The notes under the pieces are model-generated. The model did not search any database, had not been told where the DNA came from, and saw nothing but the letters and a program-made list of their open reading frames with translations. The position numbers and the translations under genes were made by a program. Below, piece by piece: positions 26,866-34,651 of a stretch of 64,000 bases of DNA (positions are counted from its first letter, which is position 1; every line of letters begins with the position of its first letter). Location of the stretch: positions 868,001 to 932,000 of the forward strand of contig NZ_CP081958.1 of NCBI RefSeq assembly GCF_019823105.1. The letters are read 5' to 3'. Source of the DNA: Halobaculum magnesiiphilum. Lineage in GTDB: Archaea > Halobacteriota > Halobacteria > Halobacteriales > Haloferacaceae.

Positions 26866-27404
26866 CGGACGAGTCCGACGGCGACGGCGCCCCCGGCAAC
26901 GACGGGAGCCAGTTCGATCGCCTCCCCGCGACCGCCGACGAGCGCGAGGTGGAGGGACGAGCGACCCGCGCGGAGGTACTCGACTGGTGGGAGGAACGCT
27001 TCGGGATCGAGCCGGAGACGTTCGCGGGTCACACTTTCTGGGAGAAGGGGAAGGGGAAGATCTGGGTCTTCGCGGACGACCTCCCCAGCCCGCAGGAGTG
27101 CGAGGGCGTCGGAATGACGGTGCTTCGCACGCGCCAGGAGCACTGGAAGCCGACGACGACGGCCGTCAGGAAGTGGGGCCACCTCGCGACGAGGAACGTC
27201 ATCGAACTGTCGCCGGGGCAGGCGACGGCGTTCGCCGCGGGCCACGACCAGGACCTCCCCGAGTGGGACGGCGACTGGGGGTACCTGATCGCGACCCACG
27301 AGCTCGCGGGCGGGCAGGTACCCATCGGCGTGGGACTGTACCTGTACGACGAGCTCCGATCGGTCGTGCCGAAGGGGTATCAGGAGGAGTTGCCGGAGCT
27401 CTAG
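26862..27404 (+). CDS. PUA-like protein, probable partner of the rRNA methyltransferase
   Basis: 180 residues. After a disordered acidic N-terminus (about 35 residues) the sequence resembles the C-terminal region of bacterial RsmF: a helix and 'WVFADDL', 'GMTVLRTRQEHWKPTTTAVRK', then 'GGQVPIGVGLYLYDELRSVV' and 'PKGYQEEL', matching the PUA-like 'PLGWGK...PKGLR' ending. This would bind RNA. The family is listed for haloarchaea as a separate protein of unknown function. The 4-base overlap with the methyltransferase gene means coupled translation, so the two probably act as one enzyme (inference). Confidence 0.75.
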   Translation: MTDESDGDGAPGNDGSQFDRLPATADEREVEGRATRAEVLDWWEERFGIEPETFAGHTFWEKGKGKIWVFADDLPSPQECEGVGMTVLRTRQEHWKPTTTAVRKWGHLATRNVIELSPGQATAFAAGHDQDLPEWDGDWGYLIATHELAGGQVPIGVGLYLYDELRSVVPKGYQEELPEL

Positions 27405-27452
27405 ACGGCGGTCACTCCGGGTCGTCCTCCTTCTCGAGGACCGTCTCTTCGC

Positions 27453-28979
27453 TCAGTCGTCTCCCTTCTCGCGCACCGTCCCCCCGCCCAGCCCCTCCCA
27501 CTCGACGCGGTAGCCGAGCGCAGACAGCGACGCGCTCGCGTCGGTGAGCCCGGCGTCGTCGAGGACGATCTCCGCCTCCGACAGGGACATCCCGGCCTCG
27601 ATCTCCTCGCCCACGCGGTCCAGCACCGCGGGTCGCACGAGCGTGCCGCCGAGCCGGCGGTGCTCCGGGAACGCAACGTCCTCCAGCGCGTCGACCGGAA
27701 CACCGTGCTCGGCGGCCACGTCCGCGACGGCGACCACGTCGCCCTCGGGGGCCAGCTCGTCGGGGAGGCCGGCGGTCACCTCGTCGGCGAGGTCGGCCTC
27801 GTACTCCCGGAGCACGTCGACCACGTCCTTCACGCGGACGGTCCCCGAGTAGGTGACGACGCGGTGGTCGCGGGCGGCGATCTCCTCGCCCACGCCGAGG
27901 CTCTCGTCGACGGCGACGACGAGCTCCACGTCCTCCACGTCGGCCAGCTGGGCGAGCTTCTTCTCGACGTACTCGGGCGTCCAGAAGCCCATCACCTCGA
28001 AGAACACGCGGAAGTCGGCGTGGCGGTACTCGAACGCGAAGTCGGGGATCATCACGCTCGCGCCGACGCGGAGCGGCTCGGGCTCCCTGGTGAGGTCCCA
28101 GTCGAGGTCCAGCGCCCGGAACCGGGCGGCGAAGTCCGCCTCGACCCCGGAGTCGAACGCCGGCTCCGCGAGCGGCTCGACGCCCGGGACGGACACGTCC
28201 TCGTCGTCGAGTTCCAGCAGGTACTCGCGCCCGCGGTCGTCGATGTCGGCCGAAAGCGTCCACTCGTCGGCGGTCGCGGCAACAGTGCGCAGGAGCCGGG
28301 CGAAGGCGGTGCCGTAGCGTCGCGTCCGGCGAAAGAGGGCGTCGGGGCCGGTGATCACCACTTCGCGGTCGGTCGGCCCGTCGCCGTCGCGGACGCGGAT
28401 CTCGTACAGGAGGCCCAGGCGCTTGGCTGCCGAGACGAGCGCCTTCGGGTCGCTCGACCGGACGCGAACCTCAGTCGCGTCGAACAGCGCCGTCTGGGCG
28501 AGCGAGAGGTCGTACTGGACGAGCAGCTCCTCGGGACCCCAGCGCGGGTCGAAGTCGGCGAGCACCCGGTTCGCGTCGCGGTCGGCGTACAGCGACGCCT
28601 CGATCTCGTCGGGGTCGACGCCGAGACGGTCGCCAGCGCGATCCAGCGCCGTCGCCCGGTCGTCGGCGTCGGCGACCCCGACCGCCTCCGCGGCCTCGAA
28701 GGCGACCCGGCGCGCGCGCCGGGGCGGGAGCGGGGCGCGCGTCTCGAAGACCGCCTCGCGGTCGAGGAGGGCGGCGAACCCGCGCACGAGCTTGTAGTCG
28801 TCGGCCTCCCGTTCGAGCGCCTCCAGCGACTCGTCGAGGTCGCTCCGGCGCTCGCCGACGTGTCCCTGGTAGACGCCGAACACGCGCGCGGCGAGGCGAC
28901 GGGCGTCGGAGTCGCCGGCGACGAACTGCGGCCGATAGCCGCCGCGGCGGCTGACCCGCAGGAGGTCCTTCGTGATCAC
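27453..28979 (-). CDS. Bax1-like nuclease (DUF790), partner of XPB
   Basis: 508 residues from a GTG at 28979 (starts V-ITKDLLRVSRRGGYRPQF, the usual DUF790 opening). The N-terminal two thirds are helical; the C-terminal part has a PD-(D/E)xK-like nuclease core in 'VMIPDFAFEYRHADFRVFFE' followed by 'VMGFWTPEYVEKKLAQL', with Asp, Glu and Lys in the expected order. Bax1 is known to bind archaeal XPB helicase and cut damaged DNA beside it. XPB is encoded about 600 bases away on the same strand, upstream, with a small gene of opposite direction between them, so the usual tight bax1-xpb linkage is broken here. Confidence 0.88.
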   Translation of the reverse strand: MITKDLLRVSRRGGYRPQFVAGDSDARRLAARVFGVYQGHVGERRSDLDESLEALEREADDYKLVRGFAALLDREAVFETRAPLPPRRARRVAFEAAEAVGVADADDRATALDRAGDRLGVDPDEIEASLYADRDANRVLADFDPRWGPEELLVQYDLSLAQTALFDATEVRVRSSDPKALVSAAKRLGLLYEIRVRDGDGPTDREVVITGPDALFRRTRRYGTAFARLLRTVAATADEWTLSADIDDRGREYLLELDDEDVSVPGVEPLAEPAFDSGVEADFAARFRALDLDWDLTREPEPLRVGASVMIPDFAFEYRHADFRVFFEVMGFWTPEYVEKKLAQLADVEDVELVVAVDESLGVGEEIAARDHRVVTYSGTVRVKDVVDVLREYEADLADEVTAGLPDELAPEGDVVAVADVAAEHGVPVDALEDVAFPEHRRLGGTLVRPAVLDRVGEEIEAGMSLSEAEIVLDDAGLTDASASLSALGYRVEWEGLGGGTVREKGDD

Positions 28980-29070
28980 GGTCGTCGCCGAGTGTACCGG
29001 CCCGGCCGATAAAGCGGCGGCGGTGTCGTTCCCCCGTCCGCACTCCGGGACGCCGCGATGGACAAGGTTC

Positions 29071-29511
29071 ATGCCGGATCCGCGAAACCGGGTCGACGTG
29101 AACCGCCGGCGCCTGCTCGCGACGGGCGCACGCCTCGCCGCCGCCAGCGGCGTCGCCGCGCTCGCCGGCTGCACGGCCGCTGGGGACCCGTCCGGCCCGC
29201 TGACGCCGCCCCGCTCGCCGGAGGCGACGGCGGGGCCCGGCGAGGGACTCGTCATCACCGACTTCACCGACGTGGAGGGCGACGACGGCGACCTCCTCGT
29301 CCGTGTCACCGTCGAGAACCGCGGCGGCGAGGAGCGAACCGGCACCATTGTCGCGACCGTGACCGCCACCGTGGACGGCGAGGAGCGGGAGGAAACCGTC
29401 TCTCGGGACGTGACCCTCGCTCCCGGCGAGCGAACCGAGGCGACGCTCGAAACCTCGCTGTCGTTCGAATCGTTCAGCGGGAGCGGGTCGATGCGCGTCG
29501 AGATCGTCTGA
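29071..29511 (+). CDS. Small Tat lipoprotein with CARDB-like domain
   Basis: 146 residues. N-terminal twin-Arg (NRRRLLATG) and lipobox LAGC at about 32-35 predict Tat export and lipid anchoring. After a Pro/Gly linker comes one beta-sandwich domain ('GLVITDFTDVEGDDGDLLVR', 'VENRGGEERTGTIVATVTAT', 'VTLAPGERTEATLETSLSF'), typical of the CARDB/FxLYD-like domains of haloarchaeal surface proteins. Its role is unknown. It lies on the plus strand between bax1 and xpb, both on the minus strand, so it faces XPB and diverges from Bax1. The ATG gives a standard Tat signal length. Confidence 0.85.
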   Translation: MPDPRNRVDVNRRRLLATGARLAAASGVAALAGCTAAGDPSGPLTPPRSPEATAGPGEGLVITDFTDVEGDDGDLLVRVTVENRGGEERTGTIVATVTATVDGEEREETVSRDVTLAPGERTEATLETSLSFESFSGSGSMRVEIV

Positions 29512-29556
29512 GTCCAGTGTTCGCGCGTGTCGCCACCGACGCAGCCGTGTGTGTCG

Positions 29557-30945
29557 CTACCGACGCCGCTGCGCGACCCGTTCCTCGGCCGTCTCGTTCG
29601 TCACGAGTTCGTACAGCGTCGCCGTCTTCGCGCCGTCGGCCCCGGGGCGAAGGATCCGGCCGAGCCGCTGGGTGAACTCCCGCTCCGAACCGCTGCCCGA
29701 GAGGATGACGCCGACGCTGGCCTCGGGCACGTCGACGCCCTCGTCGAGCACGTTCGCCGCGACGACCCGCGAGTAGGTGCCCTCGCGGAACCGCGAGAGC
29801 GTCTCCCGGCGCTCCTCGGTCCCGGTCTCGGCGGTGATCGCGGGGATCAGGAACCGCTCGGAGATGCGGTAGACGAGCGCGGTGTGGGCGGTGAAGACGA
29901 TGACGCGCTCGCCGCGGTGGCGGTCGAGGATGCGGCCGAGCCGGTCGAGCTTCGCGTCGGCGTTCATCATCACCTCGCGGGCGCGCTGCTTGGCGAGCAG
30001 CGCTTCGCGGGCGCGCGGATCGTTCCCCGAACGCTTCACGAGCTCCTGGTAGTCCGAGCCGGAGGTGAACCGGATACCCGCGTCGCGGACGTAGTCGACG
30101 AAGGTCCCCTGCGCCTCCTCGTAGCGCTCGCGCTCCGCCCCCGACAGCTCCACCTCGATCCGGCGGACCTCGTAGTCGGCGAGGTGGTCGCCGGCGAGGT
30201 CGTCGGGGTCGAGATCGTACACGACCGGGCCGACCAACTCGGCGACCGCCTCGTGGGCGCCGTCGGGGCGCTCGAACGTCGCCGTCAGGCCCAGACGCGC
30301 GGGCGCGGCGAACAGCCGCGCGATGTCCCGGTACCCCTCGCCGCCGAGGTGGTGGACCTCGTCGAGGACGAGCAGGCCGAAGCGGTCGCCCAGTTCGTCG
30401 GCGCGGAGGTACGCCGAGTCGTACGTGGCGACAGTGAGCGCCTCGACGGTCTGCTCGCCGCCGCCGAGGCGGCCGACGGGCACGTCGAACGTCGCGGAGA
30501 GTTCGCGGTGCCACTGCTCCAGCAGGTCGACGGTCGGGACGACGACGAGCGCCGGCGTCCCCGCGGCCGCGATCGCCGCCAGCGCGATCACCGTCTTCCC
30601 GCTCCCGGTCGGGAGTTCGAGCACCCCCCGGCGGTCGTTCGCCTCCCAGGCCTCGAGCGCGTCGCGCTGGTATTCGCGGAGGGTGTAGCCGGAGTCGAGC
30701 GGCGGGAGCGGCGGGAGATCGAGCACGCGGTCGTCCACGTCGCGGCCGCGGTCGCGGAGGGCGTCGCGGATCTCGCGGTAGCGGTGGGCGGGCGCGCGGC
30801 GGGCGTCCGAACGCGCGTCCGTCTCGACGCCCGGGAGGCCGTCGGGGTCGACGCCGGCGGCGGCCGCGCCGGCGACCCGGACAGTCCCGTCCTCGTAGGT
30901 GAGCGTGACCGACGACACGGCCGGGGATGGGTCTCCGGGGCGCAT
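29557..30945 (-). CDS. XPB-type DNA repair helicase (superfamily 2)
   Basis: 462 residues. An N-terminal damage-recognition-like domain (residues about 1-85) precedes 'LREYQRDALEAWE', Walker A 'LPTGSGKTVIALAA', motif II 'LLVLDEVHHLGG' (DEVH), motif III 'LGLTATFERPDG', then helicase domain 2 with 'VIVFTAHTALVYRIS', 'VVAANVLDEGVDVP' and motif VI 'FTQRLGRILRPG'. This matches archaeal XPB, an ATP-driven DNA translocase for repair or transcription-coupled unwinding. The thumb region lies at about 255-325. It is the known partner of Bax1, encoded downstream on the same strand. Confidence 0.92.
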   Translation of the reverse strand: MRPGDPSPAVSSVTLTYEDGTVRVAGAAAAGVDPDGLPGVETDARSDARRAPAHRYREIRDALRDRGRDVDDRVLDLPPLPPLDSGYTLREYQRDALEAWEANDRRGVLELPTGSGKTVIALAAIAAAGTPALVVVPTVDLLEQWHRELSATFDVPVGRLGGGEQTVEALTVATYDSAYLRADELGDRFGLLVLDEVHHLGGEGYRDIARLFAAPARLGLTATFERPDGAHEAVAELVGPVVYDLDPDDLAGDHLADYEVRRIEVELSGAERERYEEAQGTFVDYVRDAGIRFTSGSDYQELVKRSGNDPRAREALLAKQRAREVMMNADAKLDRLGRILDRHRGERVIVFTAHTALVYRISERFLIPAITAETGTEERRETLSRFREGTYSRVVAANVLDEGVDVPEASVGVILSGSGSEREFTQRLGRILRPGADGAKTATLYELVTNETAEERVAQRRR

Positions 30946-31017
30946 AAGTCCGCCGTCGGGGGTCGACCGTGCGAACGGTAACCACCCTGTACCCGTTCGG
31001 AAGCCGTTCGGCAGGTC

Positions 31018-31078
31018 CGTTTATCTTCGACCGTTCGATATCCCCGTTCGGGCAGCGCCCCGAGCGGACGGGGCGCTC
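31018..31078 (+). promoter_or_regulatory. Promoter and leader hairpin of the winged-helix gene
   Basis: A CGTTTATC box at about 31018-31025 predicts transcription start near 31050, so the mRNA would have a leader of about 45 bases. That leader contains a perfect inverted repeat AGCGCCCCG / CGGGGCGCT (31055-31063 and 31070-31078, 6-base loop) only 16 bases before the ATG. It could hinder ribosome access or mark the transcript end of the region upstream. Confidence 0.4.
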
Positions 31079-31094
31079 CGCCCGGTATCGAACC

Positions 31095-31862
31095 ATGACC
31101 CGAACACCGCGGCCACGCGCGACGTTCGTGCTCGTGCTCGTCGCCGTCGGCGTCGCGATCGCGGGGCCGGCGAGCGCGCTCCCCGCGACCTACCTGTCGG
31201 GAGCCGCGCCCGCCCCCGCCGCCGGCGGCTCGAACGACGCCGGGAGGACGATCGACGCCGGACGGACGATCGACGGTTCCGTCGACTCCTCCGGCGACGC
31301 GGTCACGACGGACGTGCGGACGATCGCGACGCGAACCACGGCGGCGGTAGCCGACTCGCCGCACGTGCTGATCCCCGTCGCGGGGTACAGCCGGTTCGGG
31401 GGCGACGGCTCGGACGCGCTCGACCACGAGACGCGCCGCCGGATGCACGACACGGTCGCCGACTCGCCCGGCATCCACCTCGCCGGGATCGCCGACGCCG
31501 TCGGCGAGCCGGTGTCGACCGTCCGGTACCACGGCCGAGTCCTCGAACGCGAGGGACTGGTCGAGACGGAGAAGATCCGCGGGAAGAAGCGACTGTTCCC
31601 CGCGCTGTCCGGGGAACGGAGCCGGACGCTGGAGGCCGCGCTCGCCGACGGTGCGAGTCGGACCGTGCTGTACTCCGTGTGGCGCAACGAGCCGACCACC
31701 GTGAGCGAGCTTGCGGAACGGCTCGACCGCGCGCCGAGCACGGTCTGTCACCACCTGTGCCGGCTGGCGGAGGACGAACTCGTCACCCGCGACCGGGACG
31801 GGGAACGGGTCGTCACGACGCTGACGGACGCGGTCCGTACCGCCCTGAAGGGGAGTCACTGA
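31095..31862 (+). CDS. Membrane-associated or exported winged-helix protein
   Basis: 255 residues. The first 30 residues are a hydrophobic segment ('FVLVLVAVGVAIAGPASALP') that reads as a signal peptide or single anchor, followed by a Gly/Asp linker. Residues about 110-250 contain two tandem winged helix-turn-helix units: 'MHDTVADSPGIHLAGIADAV' with 'VSTVRYHGRVLEREGLVE', and 'VWRNEPTTVSELAERLDRAP' with 'TVCHHLCRLAEDELVTRD'. DNA-binding domains behind an N-terminal helix suggest a membrane-anchored transcription regulator, a known haloarchaeal pattern. It is followed 55 bases later by another regulatory gene. Confidence 0.8.
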   Translation: MTRTPRPRATFVLVLVAVGVAIAGPASALPATYLSGAAPAPAAGGSNDAGRTIDAGRTIDGSVDSSGDAVTTDVRTIATRTTAAVADSPHVLIPVAGYSRFGGDGSDALDHETRRRMHDTVADSPGIHLAGIADAVGEPVSTVRYHGRVLEREGLVETEKIRGKKRLFPALSGERSRTLEAALADGASRTVLYSVWRNEPTTVSELAERLDRAPSTVCHHLCRLAEDELVTRDRDGERVVTTLTDAVRTALKGSH

Positions 31863-31888
31863 CCCTTTCGACGGGTCCGTCAGAACCA

Positions 31889-31896
31889 CTTTTTTA
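31889..31896 (+). promoter_or_regulatory. TATA-like box before the GTG-started regulator
   Basis: CTTTTTTAT-type run about 25 bases before the GTG at 31918; supports a leaderless GTG start. The T run may also terminate the preceding transcript. Confidence 0.5.
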
Positions 31897-31917
31897 TCGG
31901 ACGTTCTCGGTCGAAGC

Positions 31918-32331
31918 GTGACGACAGCACGCGGAGAGACGACCGACGACGTGTTCGCGTTGATCGAAGACCGACGGAGGCGGACGGTCCTCCGGTATCT
32001 CCGGAACCGGACTGGAACCGGCGATATCACGGTCGGACGGCTCGCCGCCGCCGTCGCGTCGGTGGAGGCCGTCGAGGGGGAGCGAGGGGGCACGGAGGCC
32101 ACCGACCGCGAGGGCTCCGTCGACCCCGCTGTCGTCGATCAGGTGTCGGTCACGCTGAGGCACGTCCACCTTCCGAAACTGGCCGATCGCGGCGTGATCG
32201 ATTACGATCCCGACGCAGGGACGGTCCGGTTCGAGGGGTTCGAACCCGGGACGCTCGAGTCGCTCAAGCGGATCGAGCGCGTGGCCGGGGAACTCGCCGC
32301 CCCCGGCGACTCGACACGCGCCTCCGGATGA
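31918..32331 (+). CDS. Small winged-helix protein, DUF7344 type
   Basis: 137 residues from a GTG start. 'DDVFALIEDRRRRTVLRYL' followed by 'VGRLAAAVASVEA' and 'VTLRHVHLPKLADRGVIDYD' is the common haloarchaeal single winged-helix pattern (DUF7344), often found near signalling genes. It presumably binds DNA and responds to a partner. Its stop overlaps the ATG of the HalOD1 gene by 4 bases, which is direct evidence of coupled translation and suggests a functional pair. Confidence 0.8.
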   Translation: MTTARGETTDDVFALIEDRRRRTVLRYLRNRTGTGDITVGRLAAAVASVEAVEGERGGTEATDREGSVDPAVVDQVSVTLRHVHLPKLADRGVIDYDPDAGTVRFEGFEPGTLESLKRIERVAGELAAPGDSTRASG

Positions 32332-32666
32332 CAGACGAGGATCGCGACGCGGATCGACCGGGCCAGTCCGGCCTGACGGTCGGCGACGGCGACACCGTCC
32401 TTCGGTACGACCCGGAGACGGCCACCTATCGGGGCACGTTCGACCCGGACGCGACGCCCCCCAGCCTGCTCGTCCCGTTGATCGTCTCCGCGCTTCGCGA
32501 GGCTCCCCCGGAGACGCTTCCGGCCCTCCACTACTCGGTCGACCCCTCGGCGCTCGACAGGATCTGCGTCCCGGAGACCGGAGCGGAGGCGCGGTTCACC
32601 TACGCCGGGTACCGGTTCTCGCTCGACGGCACCGGGATAGTGTGCGTCGCCGACGCGGACGAGTGA
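32328..32666 (+). CDS. HalOD1 output-domain protein
   Basis: 112 residues. After a disordered acidic start, 'PPSLLVPLIVSALREAPPET' and 'LPALHYSVDPSALDRICVPE' followed by 'ARFTYAGYRFSLDGTGIVCV' match the HalOD1 domain, predicted to be an output module of haloarchaeal signalling systems. As a stand-alone protein it would bind an unknown partner or ligand. It overlaps the small winged-helix gene by 4 bases, so the two are probably regulated and used together. Confidence 0.85.
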   Translation: MTDEDRDADRPGQSGLTVGDGDTVLRYDPETATYRGTFDPDATPPSLLVPLIVSALREAPPETLPALHYSVDPSALDRICVPETGAEARFTYAGYRFSLDGTGIVCVADADE

Positions 32667-32769
32667 CCGACGCGACGGACCGTCAGCCCGTCCGGTTCGC
32701 GAGGACCGCGTTGACCGTCGCCCCGCCTCGCCCGCAAGCCACACAAGGCGGACCGCCGAAGCGACGCGT

Positions 32770-33006
32770 ATGAGCGACGAGAACGGCGGCGACGGCGCGG
32801 GTGACGGCGAGGGAGACAGCATCGGAGCGGGGATGCACGAAGCCGTCGCGGCGTTCCTGGCGGGCGCCGACGACGTGTACGAGGAGTACGACCAGGGGTA
32901 CATGGACGCCGACGCGGCGCTGTCGATACTGTCGAGCCGGATCGACGACCTCCGAGACGCGGCCGAATCCGCCGCGGACGCCGGCGGCGATGGCGGCGAC
33001 GAGTAG
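32770..33006 (+). CDS. Small acidic helical protein, unknown
   Basis: 78 residues, acidic throughout, with Gly/Asp-rich ends and a helical core 'MHEAVAAFLAGADDVYEEYD' to 'LSSRIDDLRDAAESAAD'. No family recognised and no metal or membrane motif. Codon use matches true genes. It stands 103 bases after the HalOD1 gene and 105 bases before grpE. Confidence 0.65.
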   Translation: MSDENGGDGAGDGEGDSIGAGMHEAVAAFLAGADDVYEEYDQGYMDADAALSILSSRIDDLRDAAESAADAGGDGGDE

Positions 33007-33111
33007 GACGGCACCGACGACGAGCAGGGCGACGCGGAGGACGGTCCGTCGTCGGGGACGGCCACGCCCGGATCCGCAATCCGTATTTCCGCGCGACCGC
33101 TTCGATGGGGT

Positions 33112-33741
33112 ATGAGCGAGGAGGCCGACGCCGGACACGACGACCCGGAGGACGCGACAGACGCCGCAGGCGACACGGCGGCCGCCGACGCGCGCCAGGA
33201 GTCGACCGAGCGCGACGGCGACGACGTGACCGAGACCGCGCTGGCCGACGAGGTCGCCCGGTACGACGACGCGCTGGCGGCGGAGGTCGCCGCCCTCGAA
33301 CGCGAGGCCGTCGAGTCCACAGAGCGCGTGGAGGAACTGGAGTCGAGCCTGCGTCGGACGAAGGCGGACTTCCAGAACTACAAGAAGCGGGCGAAGAAGC
33401 GCCAGGAGCAGGAGAAGGCGCGCGCGACCGAGTCGCTCGTGAGCCGCCTCACCGAGGTTCGGGACAACCTCGTGCGCGCGCTCGACCAAGAGGAGGACGT
33501 TGACATCCGCCCCGGCGTCGAGTCCACGCTGGAGACGTTCGACCGGATCCTCGCCGAGGAGAACGTCGAGGTGATCGACCCCGAGTCGGGACAGGAGGTG
33601 GACCCCGAGCGCCACGAGGTGATGATGCGGGTCGACTCCGAGCAGCCGGAGGGTACCATCGCCGACGTGTACAAGCAGGGGTACGAGATGGCCGACAAGG
33701 TGATCGAAGCGGCCCAGGTGACGGTTAGCGACGGCGAGTAG
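33112..33741 (+). CDS. grpE: GrpE nucleotide exchange factor
   Basis: 209 residues. A long acidic, disordered N-terminus is followed by the dimerising coiled coil ('RTKADFQNYKKRAKKRQEQE', 'LVSRLTEVRDNLVRALDQEE') and the C-terminal beta domain with the conserved 'MMRVDSEQPEGTIADVYKQG' and 'GYEMADKVIEAAQVTV'. GrpE releases ADP from DnaK. A CGTATTTCC box about 27 bases upstream of the ATG supports a leaderless transcript. dnaK follows after one unrelated gene, and dnaJ lies further on. Confidence 0.95.
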   Translation: MSEEADAGHDDPEDATDAAGDTAAADARQESTERDGDDVTETALADEVARYDDALAAEVAALEREAVESTERVEELESSLRRTKADFQNYKKRAKKRQEQEKARATESLVSRLTEVRDNLVRALDQEEDVDIRPGVESTLETFDRILAEENVEVIDPESGQEVDPERHEVMMRVDSEQPEGTIADVYKQGYEMADKVIEAAQVTVSDGE

Positions 33742-33777
33742 GCGTACCGTTTTGTCGCCGCCGCGAGATGCGGTCGT

Positions 33778-34479
33778 GTGAACGTCACCGTCCACGGTCC
33801 CGCCGACGGCGACCCCCTGTGGTTCGTGATGGGGTGGGGAAACACGCCCGCACAGCCCGCGGTCGGCTGGCTGCTCGACACCCTCGCCGAGGCCGGGTTC
33901 CGCACCCGCGCCGTCGAGATCCCGACGAACGTCAGTCGCTTCGAGCGCGAGTACCTCGACCCGCTCGCCGCCGCCGTCGACGACGGACCGGGCGCGGACC
34001 GCGTGCTCTCACACAGTACCGGCGGACTGATCGCCGCCCACGCCATCGACGCCGGCGTGCTGCCCGAGCGCGCCGTCCACCTCAGCCCGTGGTGGGGGCT
34101 GCATCCGAGTCAACGGATCCCGTTCCGCGTGCTCGGAGTCCTCCCGACGGACAGGGAACTCACATCGGTGGAGCCGGACCGCGAGACGCTCGGCGGGCTC
34201 GCGGAGCCGAGCGAACGCGGGTCCAACGGGCTGTCGCCGTCGTTCGTGCGGGAGGTCCGCCGCGCGCAGTCGTCGCTGCCGGCCGCGGGCGACGAGGAGG
34301 TCGCGTTCTGTACGCTGACCGACGGCCTCGTCGGGGTCGACGCCATCGGCGAGCGACTGCCGGCCGACAGGATCCGGCTGTACGACGGCGGCCACGAGTG
34401 CTTCGCGTCGGCGGGACGGGAATCGATCGTCGCGGACGCGGTCGCTGTGCTGCGCGACGGGCCGGGGGCACTGGAGTAA
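33778..34479 (+). CDS. Alpha/beta hydrolase-fold protein
   Basis: 233 residues from a GTG start, with CGTTTTGTC about 27 bases upstream. The topology (strand 'LWFVMGWGNTPAQ', nucleophile-elbow-like 'VLSHSTGGLIAAHAID' with Ser, later 'DGLVGVDAIGERLPADRIRL' and 'YDGGHECFAS' with His) matches an alpha/beta hydrolase with Ser, an Asp and the His of GGHE as triad. Substrate unknown; a thioesterase or esterase is possible. It separates grpE from dnaK and may be a later insertion into that cluster. Confidence 0.8.
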   Translation: MNVTVHGPADGDPLWFVMGWGNTPAQPAVGWLLDTLAEAGFRTRAVEIPTNVSRFEREYLDPLAAAVDDGPGADRVLSHSTGGLIAAHAIDAGVLPERAVHLSPWWGLHPSQRIPFRVLGVLPTDRELTSVEPDRETLGGLAEPSERGSNGLSPSFVREVRRAQSSLPAAGDEEVAFCTLTDGLVGVDAIGERLPADRIRLYDGGHECFASAGRESIVADAVAVLRDGPGALE

Positions 34480-34618
34480 CCGGGTCGAGCGACCGGGGGG
34501 ATCCGGTCTGGATTCGCGGTTCGTGATAAGCGTTGCCACTCGGTCGAATCCGTCGGCGGGGTAATCGCAATACTGCGGCGGTGTAGAGGGAGACCGCGGT
34601 ACGCTCTGTCTAGTAACG

Positions 34619-34624
34619 TTTAAC
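34619..34624 (+). promoter_or_regulatory. Putative TATA box of dnaK
   Basis: TTTAAC about 28 bases before the dnaK ATG at 34652. No heat-shock-specific palindrome is evident next to it. Confidence 0.45.
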
Positions 34625-34651
34625 GGACTCGCGGCGCTATTCGGGGCCAAG

